Origin: Azospirillum thiophilum
GTDB taxonomy: Bacteria > Pseudomonadota > Alphaproteobacteria > Azospirillales > Azospirillaceae
DNA length: 64,000 nt
Reading direction: 5' to 3'
Assembly: GCF_001305595.1 (NCBI RefSeq)
Contig: NZ_CP012401.1
Span: 2,491,001 to 2,555,000 of the forward strand
The position numbers and the translations under genes were made by a program. Below the pieces are notes generated by a model that was not told the origin of the DNA, did no database searches, and was given only the letters and a program-made list of their open reading frames with translations. Below, in pieces: positions 19,186-27,934 of the stretch; within the stretch, counting starts at the first letter, position 1; the number at the start of each line of letters is the position of its first letter.

Positions 19186-20472
19186 TCAATCAACCTTGGC
19201 GTGGGCGATGGCTTCGCGGACGCTGACGCCCTTGCGCAGGATGTTGTCCACCGCGCGGCCCTGGACCAGATTGATCCCCATCTTGTGGGCATAGACCAAG
19301 CTGGAAACGCTGTCGCAGCGCGCCAGGATAAATTTGCAGCGGTCCTGTTCAGAGATGCGCTCGCGGAAATACTTCTCGAAGCTTGGCTCCATCTCTAGCA
19401 TGTCGTTGGACCAGAATATCTTGGCGTAGTCCGCGTTCAGGTATTCCAGGTCGAAATTCGTTACCCAGAACGGGTTCAGCCCGTCGACCGCGATCTGATA
19501 CCGGCGATCTTGCGCGAATTCCACCACCTCGTTGAACAGCGGCAGATTCTCGATCAGGTCGCCCTTCGACACCTCGAGCACCACCTGCCCGCGGAAGTCG
19601 ATCGGCAGCCGTTCGTCGAACTTCACGAAGCCGGTGGAGATGACGGTGGACAGGTTGATGTTGATGCCGATCCGCCGTCCGCGCATGAAGCTGAGTCCAT
19701 GGTTCAGTGCCCGCAGCACCGACTGGTCGAGGTTGGCGGTGAAGTAGTTGAACAGCCACTTGTTGGCTGTGATGTCGTAATCCGGACAGAGCCGCTCCTG
19801 CAGCAGCTTGATCGAGATGTAGAGCTCATAATACTCCATGTCGGCTTCGCCGCCGCCGATGTTGGCGATGCCCTGGTTAAACAGGAAGGGCGACAGGTCG
19901 AACATCTGCATCGAGCGTTCGAGCTTGCCCAACTCTTCCAGGGTGATCGGCGGCTTGGTCTCGGTGACGTGGTGGCCCGTCTCCGTCGCCTGCAATTCCT
20001 CGATGAAACGGATGACGTTGATGAAGTTCAACGCCAGTTCCATAATGGAATAAAGCGAATATTCCTTGTAGGGATTCGGCCCGGTCAGCGTCGTCTTTGA
20101 CAGGAAGACCTGCTCCACCGTCTGGCAGACGTCGGTTACTCCGGTCAGCTTCAACCCCTTGTAGAGGACGATGACGTCGCCATTGGATATGTTGAAGGAT
20201 TGGAGGTAGGACGCCTTGCTCGCCAACTCCTGGATGATGCTGCGCACCATCATCTGGCCGGTAGGGTCGCGATCCTTCAGCAGCGACAGGTGCATGTGGA
20301 TCAGGCGCATGCCCTGCAGCTCGTTCTTGGCGGACCGCAGCAGGTTCAGCAGCTTGTCATTGTCGAACTCGGGCTTCTGATCCTTGGCGGCGGCGACGGC
20401 AGCCTGCTTTTCCGTGGTGGAAAGCCGGACACGGTCCCGTCCCATCGGTGGTCTGCCGCCAAACCTGCTCAT
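19186..20472 (-). CDS. Degenerate EAL-fold protein, probably non-catalytic
   Basis: A 428-residue soluble protein. The C-terminal half (about 190-428) follows the layout of an EAL phosphodiesterase domain: strand VVLEVSKGDL, then IAVDGLNPFWVTNFDLEYLNA, then AKIFWSND, then FILARCDSVSSLVYAHKMGI and a final LVQGRAVD. The metal-binding residues of active EAL enzymes (DDFG, LKID, EGVE) are replaced. It therefore is unlikely to cleave c-di-GMP, and it may bind it or act as a scaffold. The N-terminal 190 residues are helical and unassigned. The ATG at 20472 begins a basic MSRFGGRPPMGRDR stretch. Confidence 0.65.
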   Translation of the reverse strand: MSRFGGRPPMGRDRVRLSTTEKQAAVAAAKDQKPEFDNDKLLNLLRSAKNELQGMRLIHMHLSLLKDRDPTGQMMVRSIIQELASKASYLQSFNISNGDVIVLYKGLKLTGVTDVCQTVEQVFLSKTTLTGPNPYKEYSLYSIMELALNFINVIRFIEELQATETGHHVTETKPPITLEELGKLERSMQMFDLSPFLFNQGIANIGGGEADMEYYELYISIKLLQERLCPDYDITANKWLFNYFTANLDQSVLRALNHGLSFMRGRRIGININLSTVISTGFVKFDERLPIDFRGQVVLEVSKGDLIENLPLFNEVVEFAQDRRYQIAVDGLNPFWVTNFDLEYLNADYAKIFWSNDMLEMEPSFEKYFRERISEQDRCKFILARCDSVSSLVYAHKMGINLVQGRAVDNILRKGVSVREAIAHAKVD

Positions 20473-20631
20473 CGGTGCTTCACTCCCAAAACAAGCCTCG
20501 CGCCTGCCAACCATCCGTATCGCCGGCTGCTCATTATCGCGGCAGCCTTCATTCCCGGCCTGGGGCACGAGACCCCGACCGCATGGTCGCCGCGCAGATC
20601 CTGCGGAGCCGAACCTATGTTAACTGTAACT

Positions 20632-20680
20632 GTCCTTAAAAAGCCCTTAAGGACCAAGTCCGGGCATCGCCATGCCCGGA
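20632..20680. repeat. Two adjacent hairpins downstream of rnd
   Basis: GTCCTTAA and TTAAGGAC (20632-20639, 20647-20654) form an 8-bp palindrome with a 7-base spacer. TCCGGGCAT and ATGCCCGGA (20659-20667, 20672-20680) form a 9-bp hairpin. Reading leftward from rnd, the second hairpin comes first and a short T-run (CTTTTT) follows inside the palindrome. Together they could terminate rnd transcription. The surrounding AT-rich bases may hold the promoter of the EAL-like gene. Confidence 0.5.
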
Positions 20681-20727
20681 TCTCCGCAAAGGCGATGCAA
20701 TCATCGAAGCGACGCCATCCGAAAAGG

Positions 20728-21918
20728 TCAAGTTTCCGATTCGGCCGGCACGGCAACCGGGCGCGGTTCCCCAGCAGGAACGATGCGGACGCGACGTTCG
20801 ATGACCGCCAAACCGATCTTTCCGTGCTTCAGCGCCAGCGCATCATTGCCGAACAGTTCGCGCCGCCATCCCTGCATCGCCGGAATATCGGCGGAATCAT
20901 CGGCGGCCAGCGCCTCCAGATCGGCCGAGGACGCCACCAGCTTCGCCGCGACGTTGTTCTCGTCACACTTCATCTTCAGCAGGACGCGCAGAAGTTCGAC
21001 GATGGGCTGCAGTCCGGGCGGCGGCTCCTCGCGCGGTTCGACGCGGGGCAGGGCGCTGTCCGGCAGGTCGAGTCCCGCCTGCACCGCAGCCATCACGTCG
21101 GTCCCTTGCCGCCCTTCGGCGAAACCGCGGCCGAGCCCGCGGGTGCGGGCGAGGTCGTCGACGGTGGTGGGGGCGTGGGCGGCGATCTCCAGCAGCGCCT
21201 CGTCGCGCAGCACGCGGGACCGCGGCTGATCCCGGCGCTGGGCCTCACGCTCGCGCCACGCCGCCAGCTCCTTCAGGATCGCCATGAAGCGGGGCTTGTT
21301 GGTCCGGACCTTCAGCCGCATCCAGGAACTTTCCGGATCAACCCGATATGTCTTCGGGTCGGTCAGGATCGCCATCTCTTCCTCCAGCCAGTGCGACCGG
21401 CCGGACCGCGCGAGGCGGCGCTTCAGCTTCTCGTAGGCAGGGCGCAGGTGGATGACGTCGGAAAGCGCGTAGGTCAACTGCCGCTCGGTCAGCGGGCGGT
21501 GCGACCAGTCGGTGAATCGGCTGGACTTGTCGATGCGGGCGCCTGCCAGCTTGGTGACCAGGGTCTCATATCCGACGCTCTCGCCGAAGCCGCAGACCAT
21601 CGCGGCGACCTGGGTGTCGAACAGCGGGTGCGGAATTTGACCGGAAAGGTGCCAGAAGATTTCCACGTCCTGGCGGGCGGCGTGGAACACCTTGAGGACC
21701 GACGCATCGCTCATCAGCGCGAACAGAGGCGTCAGGTCGATTCCTTCCGCCAGTGGGTCGATGGCGACCGCACTGTCGGGCCCGCCGATCTGGACGAGGC
21801 ACAGTTGGGGCCAATAGGTCTTTTCCCGCAGGAACTCGGTATCGACCGTGATGAATTCGGCCCCTGCCAGTGACTGACAGAAGGCCTGCAGGGCGTCGGT
21901 TGTCGTGATGAGCGTCAT
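20728..21918 (-). CDS. rnd: Ribonuclease D
   Basis: A 396-residue 3'-5' exoribonuclease acting on tRNA and other structured RNA ends. The DEDD nuclease domain has Exo I VDTEFLREKTY near residue 24, Exo II with KVFHAARQDVEI and Exo III YALSDVIHL, with Tyr and Asp of the DEDDy type. One HRDC domain follows (REREAQRRDQPRSRVLRDEAL). The ATG at 21918 is the family start; 23 more codons are open upstream without support. It is separated from the next gene to the right by a transposase scar. Confidence 0.93.
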   Translation of the reverse strand: MTLITTTDALQAFCQSLAGAEFITVDTEFLREKTYWPQLCLVQIGGPDSAVAIDPLAEGIDLTPLFALMSDASVLKVFHAARQDVEIFWHLSGQIPHPLFDTQVAAMVCGFGESVGYETLVTKLAGARIDKSSRFTDWSHRPLTERQLTYALSDVIHLRPAYEKLKRRLARSGRSHWLEEEMAILTDPKTYRVDPESSWMRLKVRTNKPRFMAILKELAAWREREAQRRDQPRSRVLRDEALLEIAAHAPTTVDDLARTRGLGRGFAEGRQGTDVMAAVQAGLDLPDSALPRVEPREEPPPGLQPIVELLRVLLKMKCDENNVAAKLVASSADLEALAADDSADIPAMQGWRRELFGNDALALKHGKIGLAVIERRVRIVPAGEPRPVAVPAESET

Positions 21919-22426
21919 GGTTGCTTCATACACGACCGTGCGGGCGCGTGAAAGTCCGCCGACGCACCGGCTGGCGTGTGGACGCATCGAGACCCAAGGG
22001 GGGAGGCGCGGACGGCGATTTTCAACCGGGGCTTAGCGGCGCGGTCTGCCGCTGGCTGGTCAGGCTCAGGCCGCGATGCCGGGCCTGAAACGGGCCTGTC
22101 TGGAGGCTCATAGCGTTCATCAAGCATGAGCCGGGCTGACTGTCCTTAGGACAATGCCATGGCGGATAGCTTCATCACGACGCTCAAGACCGAATAGATC
22201 GGCGGCCGCACTTATGCCGACATCGTCCCGGCACGGGCCTGCATCGATTGCTTCATTGACAAGCTGTATAATTGACAGCGATTCCCCGCGCTTCGATGTC
22301 GGCGATCTTGCGTCGACGGGTGCCAGCGAGCAAAACATACAGGATCCTCCGCGGTGAAAAGCAGGTCGAACCTGGGTATCACGACAGCCGGATGCCGGTA
22401 AGAACGGGATGAAAACTCCTGAAATA
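21919..22426. other. Gap holding only the IS3 scar
   Basis: Apart from the transposase remnant at 22126-22275, these 508 bases show no convincing gene on either strand. Short minus-strand reading frames here (for example 22120-22338) have no family resemblance and overlap the scar. The bases between 22276 and 22426 are less G+C-rich than the flanks. No inverted terminal repeats or target duplication were recognised. Confidence 0.6.
22126..22275 (+). pseudogene. Remnant of an IS3-family transposase (end of DDE domain)
   Basis: One plus-strand frame reads M-S-R-A-D-C-P-stop-DNAMADSFITTLKTE-stop-IGGRTYADIVPARACIDCFIDKLYN-stop. This follows the region around the final catalytic Glu of IS3-family transposases (consensus like [23 protein letters not shown], then YATREEARAAVFDYIE-FYN) without gaps. 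Stop codons lie at 22147, 22195 and 22273. No terminal repeats or other part of the element are visible, so it is a heavily decayed fragment. Confidence 0.75.
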
Positions 22427-23656
22427 TCAGAGACTTAGCACGCCATCTATCAGAGGTAGCACTGTAACCACTGCTCCGGCCGGCTCCGGGTCGGCGTTGG
22501 GTAGCCGGGGGATCAGGCAATCGGCCTGGGCATAGAGCGAGGTGAGGGCGCTGTCCTGCCGGGCGAAGGGGGTCACTGTTAGGGCACCGTCGCCATCTGC
22601 CGCCAATGTTGCACGGAGATAGTCCTCGCGGCGGTCGTTGGCCCGCAGCCCGACAGTCAGGCGGGCGCGCAGCGGCAGCCGGTCGTCCTCCGGCGGCAGC
22701 CCCTGCAGGACACGCAGGATCGGCCGCAGGAACAGCAGTGCGGTGACGCCGGTGGAAACCGGGTTGCCGGGCAGCCCGAGCAGCGGCACCGCCCCGGCCC
22801 GGCCGAACATCAGCGCCTTGCCCGGCCGCATCGCCACGGCCTGCACGTCGAGCGCGACGCCGCTTTCCGCCAGCACGTCGCGCACGAGGTCGTAGTCGCC
22901 CTGAGCGGCGCCCCCGGTGGTGACCAGCAGGTCGCAGCCGGCCGCCCCCTTCGCCATGGTCGCGACGCTGTCCGCCGTATCCTTGGCGACACCCAGATTG
23001 TGGGCGAGGCCGCCCTGTGCGGCAATCAGCGCGCACAGGCCGAGCGCGTTGGTGCTGACGATCTGGCTCGGCCCAAGCGGGTCGCCGGGCAGGGCGATCT
23101 CGTCGCCGGTCGCAAGCACGGCGATCCGCGGCCGGCGATGCACTGTCAGCCAGGGTACGTTGCCGCCGGCAGCCAGCGCGATGTCGCGCGCGGTCAGGCG
23201 CCGTCCCTTCGGCAGCAGTTCCTGCCCGGCGGCGAAGTCGAATCCGGCACGGCGCACGAAACGGCCGGCGGCAACCGACCGGCCGACCCGGACGACGGCG
23301 TCGTCGGCGTGGCAATCCTCCTGCATCACCACGGCGTCCGCGCCATCGGGCAGGGGAGCGCCGGTGAAGATGCGCACCGCGTCGCCCGCGCCGACGCTGC
23401 CGGCGAAGGCATGGCCGGCGGCGGATTCGCCGGAGCGCCGCAACGGCACCGGACGGTCGGCGGTCGCGGCGGCAATGTCGGCGGCGCGCACCGCCCAGCC
23501 ATCCATCGCTGCGGCATGGAAAGGCGGCTGGGTCAGGCGGGACACCACCGGCTCGGCCAGCACGCGCCCCAAGCCGTCGGGCAGGGCGACCGTCTCCGCC
23601 GGCAGGGGGGCGAAGGCCGACAGGATGCGGGCACGCGCCTCCGCAACGGAGATCAT
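22427..23656 (-). CDS. moeA: Molybdopterin molybdenumtransferase
   Basis: A 409-residue MoeA. It inserts molybdate into adenylylated molybdopterin to form the molybdenum cofactor. Typical segments are MDGWAVRAADI near residue 51, the GAPLPDGADAVVMQED loop, the TGDE motif (VLATGDEI) and the MPT-binding TTGGAAQGDYD, followed by RPGKALMFG and LPGNPVS. It starts 4 bases after the moaC stop codon and is the last gene of the trpGDC-GNAT-moaC-moeA operon. Confidence 0.94.
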   Translation of the reverse strand: MISVAEARARILSAFAPLPAETVALPDGLGRVLAEPVVSRLTQPPFHAAAMDGWAVRAADIAAATADRPVPLRRSGESAAGHAFAGSVGAGDAVRIFTGAPLPDGADAVVMQEDCHADDAVVRVGRSVAAGRFVRRAGFDFAAGQELLPKGRRLTARDIALAAGGNVPWLTVHRRPRIAVLATGDEIALPGDPLGPSQIVSTNALGLCALIAAQGGLAHNLGVAKDTADSVATMAKGAAGCDLLVTTGGAAQGDYDLVRDVLAESGVALDVQAVAMRPGKALMFGRAGAVPLLGLPGNPVSTGVTALLFLRPILRVLQGLPPEDDRLPLRARLTVGLRANDRREDYLRATLAADGDGALTVTPFARQDSALTSLYAQADCLIPRLPNADPEPAGAVVTVLPLIDGVLSL

Positions 23657-23660
23657 GGCA

Positions 23661-24176
23661 TCAGGCTCCGGTTGCCGGCGGCGTGGCGGATATGGAGGAT
23701 GTGGCGGCTCCCCATTCGCCGCTCTTGCCGCCGGCCTTGTGCAGCAGGCGCACGTCGGTGATGGTCATGCCGCGGTCCACCGCCTTGCACATGTCGTAGA
23801 CGGTCAGCGCCGCGACGGTGACGGCGGTCAGCGCCTCCATCTCCACGCCGGTCTGTCCCTTCAGCTTGCAGGTGGCGGTGAGGTCGACCGCGTTGCGCGC
23901 CGGGTCGCAGGACAGATCGACCTTGACCGAGGTCAGCATCAGCGGATGGCACAGCGGGATCAGGTCCGGCGTGCGCTTGGCGCCCATGATGCCGGCAAGC
24001 CGGGCGACCGACAGCACGTCGCCCTTCTTCACGCCGCCCTGCATGATCAGCGCCAGTGTCTCCGGCTGCATCAGCACGGTGGCGGCGGCGGTGGCAGTGC
24101 GTTCGGTGTCCGCCTTGTCGGAAACATCGACCATCACTGCCTTGCCCTCGGCGTCGAAATGGGTGAAGCCGCTCAT
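23661..24176 (-). CDS. moaC: Cyclic pyranopterin monophosphate synthase
   Basis: A 171-residue MoaC, which converts the 3',8-cyclo-GTP product of MoaA into cPMP, the first stable intermediate of molybdenum cofactor synthesis. Conserved parts are [28 protein letters not shown] with its active-site His, [23 protein letters not shown] and the [10 protein letters not shown] motif with the catalytic Lys. The C-terminus extends about 10 Ala/Ser/Thr residues beyond the usual end. Its ATG overlaps the GNAT stop codon by 4 bases (ATGA), a sign of translational coupling. Confidence 0.95.
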   Translation of the reverse strand: MSGFTHFDAEGKAVMVDVSDKADTERTATAAATVLMQPETLALIMQGGVKKGDVLSVARLAGIMGAKRTPDLIPLCHPLMLTSVKVDLSCDPARNAVDLTATCKLKGQTGVEMEALTAVTVAALTVYDMCKAVDRGMTITDVRLLHKAGGKSGEWGAATSSISATPPATGA

Positions 24177-24670
24177 GCGACGGTCTCCGGCACGGGATGT
24201 GGCACAGGGATGTTCAAGGGCTTTTCCATGAAGACGCTGACCCCGTTCTCTTCATAGCAGGCGTAGGGGCCGCGGTCGGTGAAGCCGGCCTTGCGGTAGA
24301 GGGCGAGCGCCTCGTGCTGGTGGATGCCTGATTCGAGGAGCAGGGCGGTCAGGCCTTCCGCCCGTGCCTGCTCCTCCAGCCGGGCCAGCAGCCGTTCGCC
24401 GATGCGGTGGCCGCGGGCTGCCGGGTCGACGAACATCCGCTTGACCTCGCCATAGCCGGCCGGATCGACCCGCAGGGCGGCGCAGCCGGCCGGCAAGCCG
24501 TCCTTGCGGGCGACGAAGAAGCGGACATCCGGCGCTTCCAGGGAGTCGATGTCCAGCAGGTGGCAGGTATCGGCCGGATAGAGGTCGAGCAGATAGCGGT
24601 CGAGCGCAGCGACCAGGGCGATCACGGCGTCCTGCCGTGGGCTTTCCGCGGCGATGACGATGTCCGGCAT
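24173..24670 (-). CDS. GNAT-family N-acetyltransferase
   Basis: A 165-residue GNAT. Motif A is [28 protein letters not shown] (acetyl-CoA pyrophosphate loop R/G-x-x-G), and motif B has [10 protein letters not shown]. It transfers an acetyl group to an unknown amine. It sits between trpC and moaC, overlapping moaC by 4 bases and lying 46 bases after trpC, so it is co-expressed with both pathways. The ATG at 24670 has GAGGG immediately upstream. Confidence 0.88.
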   Translation of the reverse strand: MPDIVIAAESPRQDAVIALVAALDRYLLDLYPADTCHLLDIDSLEAPDVRFFVARKDGLPAGCAALRVDPAGYGEVKRMFVDPAARGHRIGERLLARLEEQARAEGLTALLLESGIHQHEALALYRKAGFTDRGPYACYEENGVSVFMEKPLNIPVPHPVPETVA

Positions 24671-24716
24671 CCCTCGCACTCCTCCATTCACGCCAAGCGG
24701 GTCAGGCCATCGGGGT

Positions 24717-25520
24717 TCAAGCAGCTGCCAGCAGCGCACGGGTCGCCGCCGTGACGTCGGCCTGCCGCATCAGCGATTCGCCGACCAGGAAGCAGCGCGC
24801 CCCGACCTTCGCCATGCGGGCGAGGTCGGCCGGGCCGTAGAGTCCGCTTTCCGCCACCAGCATGCGGTCGGCCGGCACGTTGGCCGCCAGTTCCTCCGTC
24901 GTCGCGATGTCGACGGCCAGGGTCTTGAGATTGCGGTTGTTGATGCCGAGAAGCGGCGTCCTCAGCAGCAGCGCCCGGTCGAGCTCGGCGCGGTCATGCA
25001 CCTCGACCAGCACGTCGAGCCCCTGGGCGATCGCCGCATCCTCGATCTCCGCCGCCTGGGCGTCGGACAGCGAGGCCATGATGATCAGGATGCAGTCGGC
25101 CCCCAGGGCGCGGGCCTCGACGATCTGGTAGGGGTCGATCATGAAGTCCTTGCGCAGGACCGGGAGGTCGACCGCGGCGCGGGCGGCCACCAGATATTCG
25201 TCGCAGCCCTGGAAATAGGGCTCGTCGGTCAGCACGGACAGGCAGCTCGCCCCGCCATCGCGATAGGCGCGGGCGAGGGCCGGCGGGTCGAAGTCGGCGC
25301 GGATCAGCCCCTTGGATGGGCTGGCCTTCTTGATCTCGGCGATCAGCCCGTAGCGGCCGGCCTCGACCGCAGCGCCCAGCGCGCGGATGAAGCCGCGCGG
25401 CGGGTCGGCCTCGGTGGCGGCCCTGGCGGCGGCCTCGACCTCCGACAGCGGGCGGGCAGCCTTGCGGGAGGCCACCAGCGCGCGCTTGTCGGCATTGATG
25501 CGGGTCAGAACGTCGCTCAT
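24717..25520 (-). CDS. trpC: Indole-3-glycerol phosphate synthase
   Basis: A 267-residue TIM-barrel enzyme of tryptophan synthesis that closes CdRP to indole-3-glycerol phosphate. Landmarks are [12 protein letters not shown] with the substrate Lys near residue 60, [41 protein letters not shown] and VAESGL. Its ATG overlaps the trpD stop (TGATG). No fused trpF is present. Open frame continuing through the trpD region in this frame is not coding. Confidence 0.96.
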   Translation of the reverse strand: MSDVLTRINADKRALVASRKAARPLSEVEAAARAATEADPPRGFIRALGAAVEAGRYGLIAEIKKASPSKGLIRADFDPPALARAYRDGGASCLSVLTDEPYFQGCDEYLVAARAAVDLPVLRKDFMIDPYQIVEARALGADCILIIMASLSDAQAAEIEDAAIAQGLDVLVEVHDRAELDRALLLRTPLLGINNRNLKTLAVDIATTEELAANVPADRMLVAESGLYGPADLARMAKVGARCFLVGESLMRQADVTAATRALLAAA

Positions 25521-26554
25521 CAGGCCAAAGCCTCGTTGGTGATGGCGACCAGCCGGCGCAGGCGGTCGCGGGCGCCGCCGCCGTCGATGGCGTCGGCGGC
25601 GAGGGCAACGCCGTCCTTCAGCGTCGCGGCCCGGCCGGCCACGATCAGGGCGGCGGCAGCGTTCAGCAGCACGATGTCGCGGTAGGGGGTGCGCACCCCG
25701 TCGAACAGGGCGTGGATCGCCGCGGCATTGACCTGGGCGTCGCCGCCCTTCAGATCCTCGGCCCTGGCGCGCGGCAGGCCGGCATCCTCCGGCGTCACCT
25801 CGAACACCGTGACCTCGCCGTCCTTCAACTGGGCGACGGTGGTCGGGCCGGTGGTGGTGATCTCGTCCAGCCCGTCGGAGCCATGGACGATCCAGGCGGC
25901 CTCCGAGCCCAGCCGCTTCAGCACCTGGGCCAGCGGCTCCACCCACTGCCGGGAGAAGACGCCCAGCACCTGGCGTCTTGCGGTCGCCGGGTTGGCGAGC
26001 GGCCCCAGAAGGTTGAAGATGGTGCGGGTGCCCAGCTCGACCCGGGTCGGGCCGACGTTGCGCATGGCGAGATGGTGGCGCGGCGCCATCAGGAAGCCGA
26101 TGCCGGCGTCCCACAGAGCCTTGCGCACCAGCGGGAAGTCGCAGTCCAGATTGACGCCGAGCGAGCCCAGCACGTCGGCGGCGCCCGATTTCGACGACAT
26201 GGCGCGGTTGCCGTGCTTGGCGACCGGCACGCCGCAAGCCGACACCACCAGCGCCGCGGCGGTGGAGATGTTGTAGGTGCCGGCACCGTCGCCGCCCGTA
26301 CCGCAGGTGTCGATGGTGCCCTCTGGCGCCTCGACCGGGATCGCCTTGGCGCGCATGACGCGGGCAGCGCCGGCGATCTCGTCCACCGTCTCGCCGCGCA
26401 CACGCAGCGCCATCAGGAAGCCGCCCATCTGCGACGGGGTGGCGTTGCCGGACATGATGATGTCGAAGGCGAAGCCGGCCTCGGCCTCGGTCAGGGCGGC
26501 GCCGGTGGCGACCTTGCCCAGGATGGCCTTCATGTCGTTGAGGTCGCCGCTCAT
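25520..26554 (-). CDS. trpD: Anthranilate phosphoribosyltransferase
   Basis: A 344-residue enzyme joining anthranilate to PRPP. It shows the glycine loop [16 protein letters not shown], the [12 protein letters not shown] motif, and [12 protein letters not shown] for anthranilate binding. It overlaps trpG by 4 bases and trpC by one base, so translation of the three is coupled. Confidence 0.96.
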   Translation of the reverse strand: MSGDLNDMKAILGKVATGAALTEAEAGFAFDIIMSGNATPSQMGGFLMALRVRGETVDEIAGAARVMRAKAIPVEAPEGTIDTCGTGGDGAGTYNISTAAALVVSACGVPVAKHGNRAMSSKSGAADVLGSLGVNLDCDFPLVRKALWDAGIGFLMAPRHHLAMRNVGPTRVELGTRTIFNLLGPLANPATARRQVLGVFSRQWVEPLAQVLKRLGSEAAWIVHGSDGLDEITTTGPTTVAQLKDGEVTVFEVTPEDAGLPRARAEDLKGGDAQVNAAAIHALFDGVRTPYRDIVLLNAAAALIVAGRAATLKDGVALAADAIDGGGARDRLRRLVAITNEALA

Positions 26555-27147
26555 GCCGCCGCACTCTCCATGCGCGGACCGGTCAGGTCCAGGAAGTTGC
26601 GCAGAATCTGGTGGCCATGCTCGCTCTCGATGCTTTCGGGGTGGAACTGAACGCCGTGGATCGGCAGCTCGCGGTGGGCCAGCGCCATGATCAGGCCGTC
26701 GGCGGTCTCGCCGGTCACCTCCAGGCAGGCGGGCAGGGTCGAGCGCTCGACGATCAGCGAATGGTAGCGGGTGGCGCGGAACGGGCTGGGCAGGCCGGCC
26801 AGCACGCCGCGGCCGTCATGCCGGATGTCGTCGACCTTGCCGTGCATCGGCACCGGCGCGCGGATCACCCGGCCGCCGAAGGCCTGGCCGATCGACTGAT
26901 GGCCCAGGCACACGCCCATCAGCGGCAGCCGCGCCTTGGCGGCGGCGTCGATGAGGGGCAGGCAGATGCCGGCGCGGTCGGGATCGCAGGGGCCGGGCGA
27001 CAGCACGATTCCATCGGGGCGCAGGGCAAGCGCCTCGTCCACCGACAGGGTGTCGTTGCGGCGGACCTGCACGTCGGCGCCAAGCTCGCCCAGGTAATGG
27101 ACGAGGTTGTAGGTAAAGCTGTCGTAATTGTCGATGAGCAGCAGCAT
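26551..27147 (-). CDS. trpG: Anthranilate synthase glutamine amidotransferase subunit
   Basis: A 198-residue class I glutamine amidotransferase. The N-terminus is [18 protein letters not shown]. The nucleophile Cys is in [10 protein letters not shown], and the His-Glu pair is in [12 protein letters not shown]. It provides ammonia to TrpE or to the related PabB. No trpE lies in the window. Azospirillum is known to carry a separate fused trpE(G) plus a trpGDC cluster, which fits this arrangement. The ATG at 27147 follows GGAAGG. No tryptophan-rich leader peptide was seen upstream. Confidence 0.94.
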   Translation of the reverse strand: MLLLIDNYDSFTYNLVHYLGELGADVQVRRNDTLSVDEALALRPDGIVLSPGPCDPDRAGICLPLIDAAAKARLPLMGVCLGHQSIGQAFGGRVIRAPVPMHGKVDDIRHDGRGVLAGLPSPFRATRYHSLIVERSTLPACLEVTGETADGLIMALAHRELPIHGVQFHPESIESEHGHQILRNFLDLTGPRMESAAA

Positions 27148-27327
27148 GCGCCTTCCGCCTTCCACCTTCGGCCGTATCGTCGTATCGCGCCCGATCCGGT
27201 TGGACCCGGACCGGGGCGGGGCCGTTCCGGCCCTGTTCCAACGACGGACACCCTAGCCGCTGAGGGGGCGGATTTCCAGCCTCCGCGCATGGCGCAGGAC
27301 CGACAGCGGCACCGGGGGATGATTGGG

Positions 27328-27780
27328 TCAGCGGCAATCGAGCCGGGGCGGCGTCTTCGGCTCGTCCAGGACGGCGCCGCGAATGTCGGTCTCCAGCGTC
27401 AGGGTACAGCGGCGGATGCTGCGCGGCAGGTCGGCGGCCAGCGTCGCCTGGGTGTCGCGGTAGCGGCAGACCAGGAAGACGGTCTCGCGCCGTGGCCCGG
27501 CGAACTCCCAGACCTGGAGCAGGTTGCGCCCGCGCCGCACCTCCCGGTCGGGCGCAAGGGTGGCGGGGGCGGCGGACGCCATCTGGGCGGCGCGGTCGCC
27601 CTCGACGATGGAGACACCGGCAAAGCCGTGGCTGTCGCGCCCTGGGTAGGGCGACCAGCCGCCGGGGGCGTCGGGCTGCGCCTGCACGGTCAGGCTCGCC
27701 GGGCAGTCCAGTCCTGCGGCCGATGCCGGAGTCGCGGCGGCGGCCAGCACGAGCGCAGCAGTGACAAGGATGGGACGCAT
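27328..27780 (-). CDS. Secreted STY0301-like protein, unknown function
   Basis: A 150-residue protein with a Sec signal peptide (residues 1-21, cleavage near ASA-AG). The mature part has three cysteines and the pattern LDCPASLTV...GWSPYP...GVSIVEG...LVCRYRDTQATLAADLPRSIRRC. This recalls the STY0301 family of small periplasmic proteins. No function is known. Its 5' end faces the deacetylase gene, leaving about 150 bases for divergent promoters. Confidence 0.65.
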   Translation of the reverse strand: MRPILVTAALVLAAAATPASAAGLDCPASLTVQAQPDAPGGWSPYPGRDSHGFAGVSIVEGDRAAQMASAAPATLAPDREVRRGRNLLQVWEFAGPRRETVFLVCRYRDTQATLAADLPRSIRRCTLTLETDIRGAVLDEPKTPPRLDCR

Positions 27781-27934
27781 CGGACGGACTCCGGGGAGTA
27801 GGGCTTGGCCGGGGCAGGGGCCGGATGGGGAATCCTGCGCCGACCGCTATGGTCTTGTGCCGTTTGGGCGATTGCGGATGCCGGGACGGGGTGCCACTGT
27901 GCGGCGCCCCGGTCGCAGGATGGACGTCGTCACC

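Noticed and set aside
27148..27327. Tryptophan leader peptide with attenuator before trpG
   Set aside because: No short frame with adjacent Trp codons and no paired terminator hairpin was found on the minus strand.
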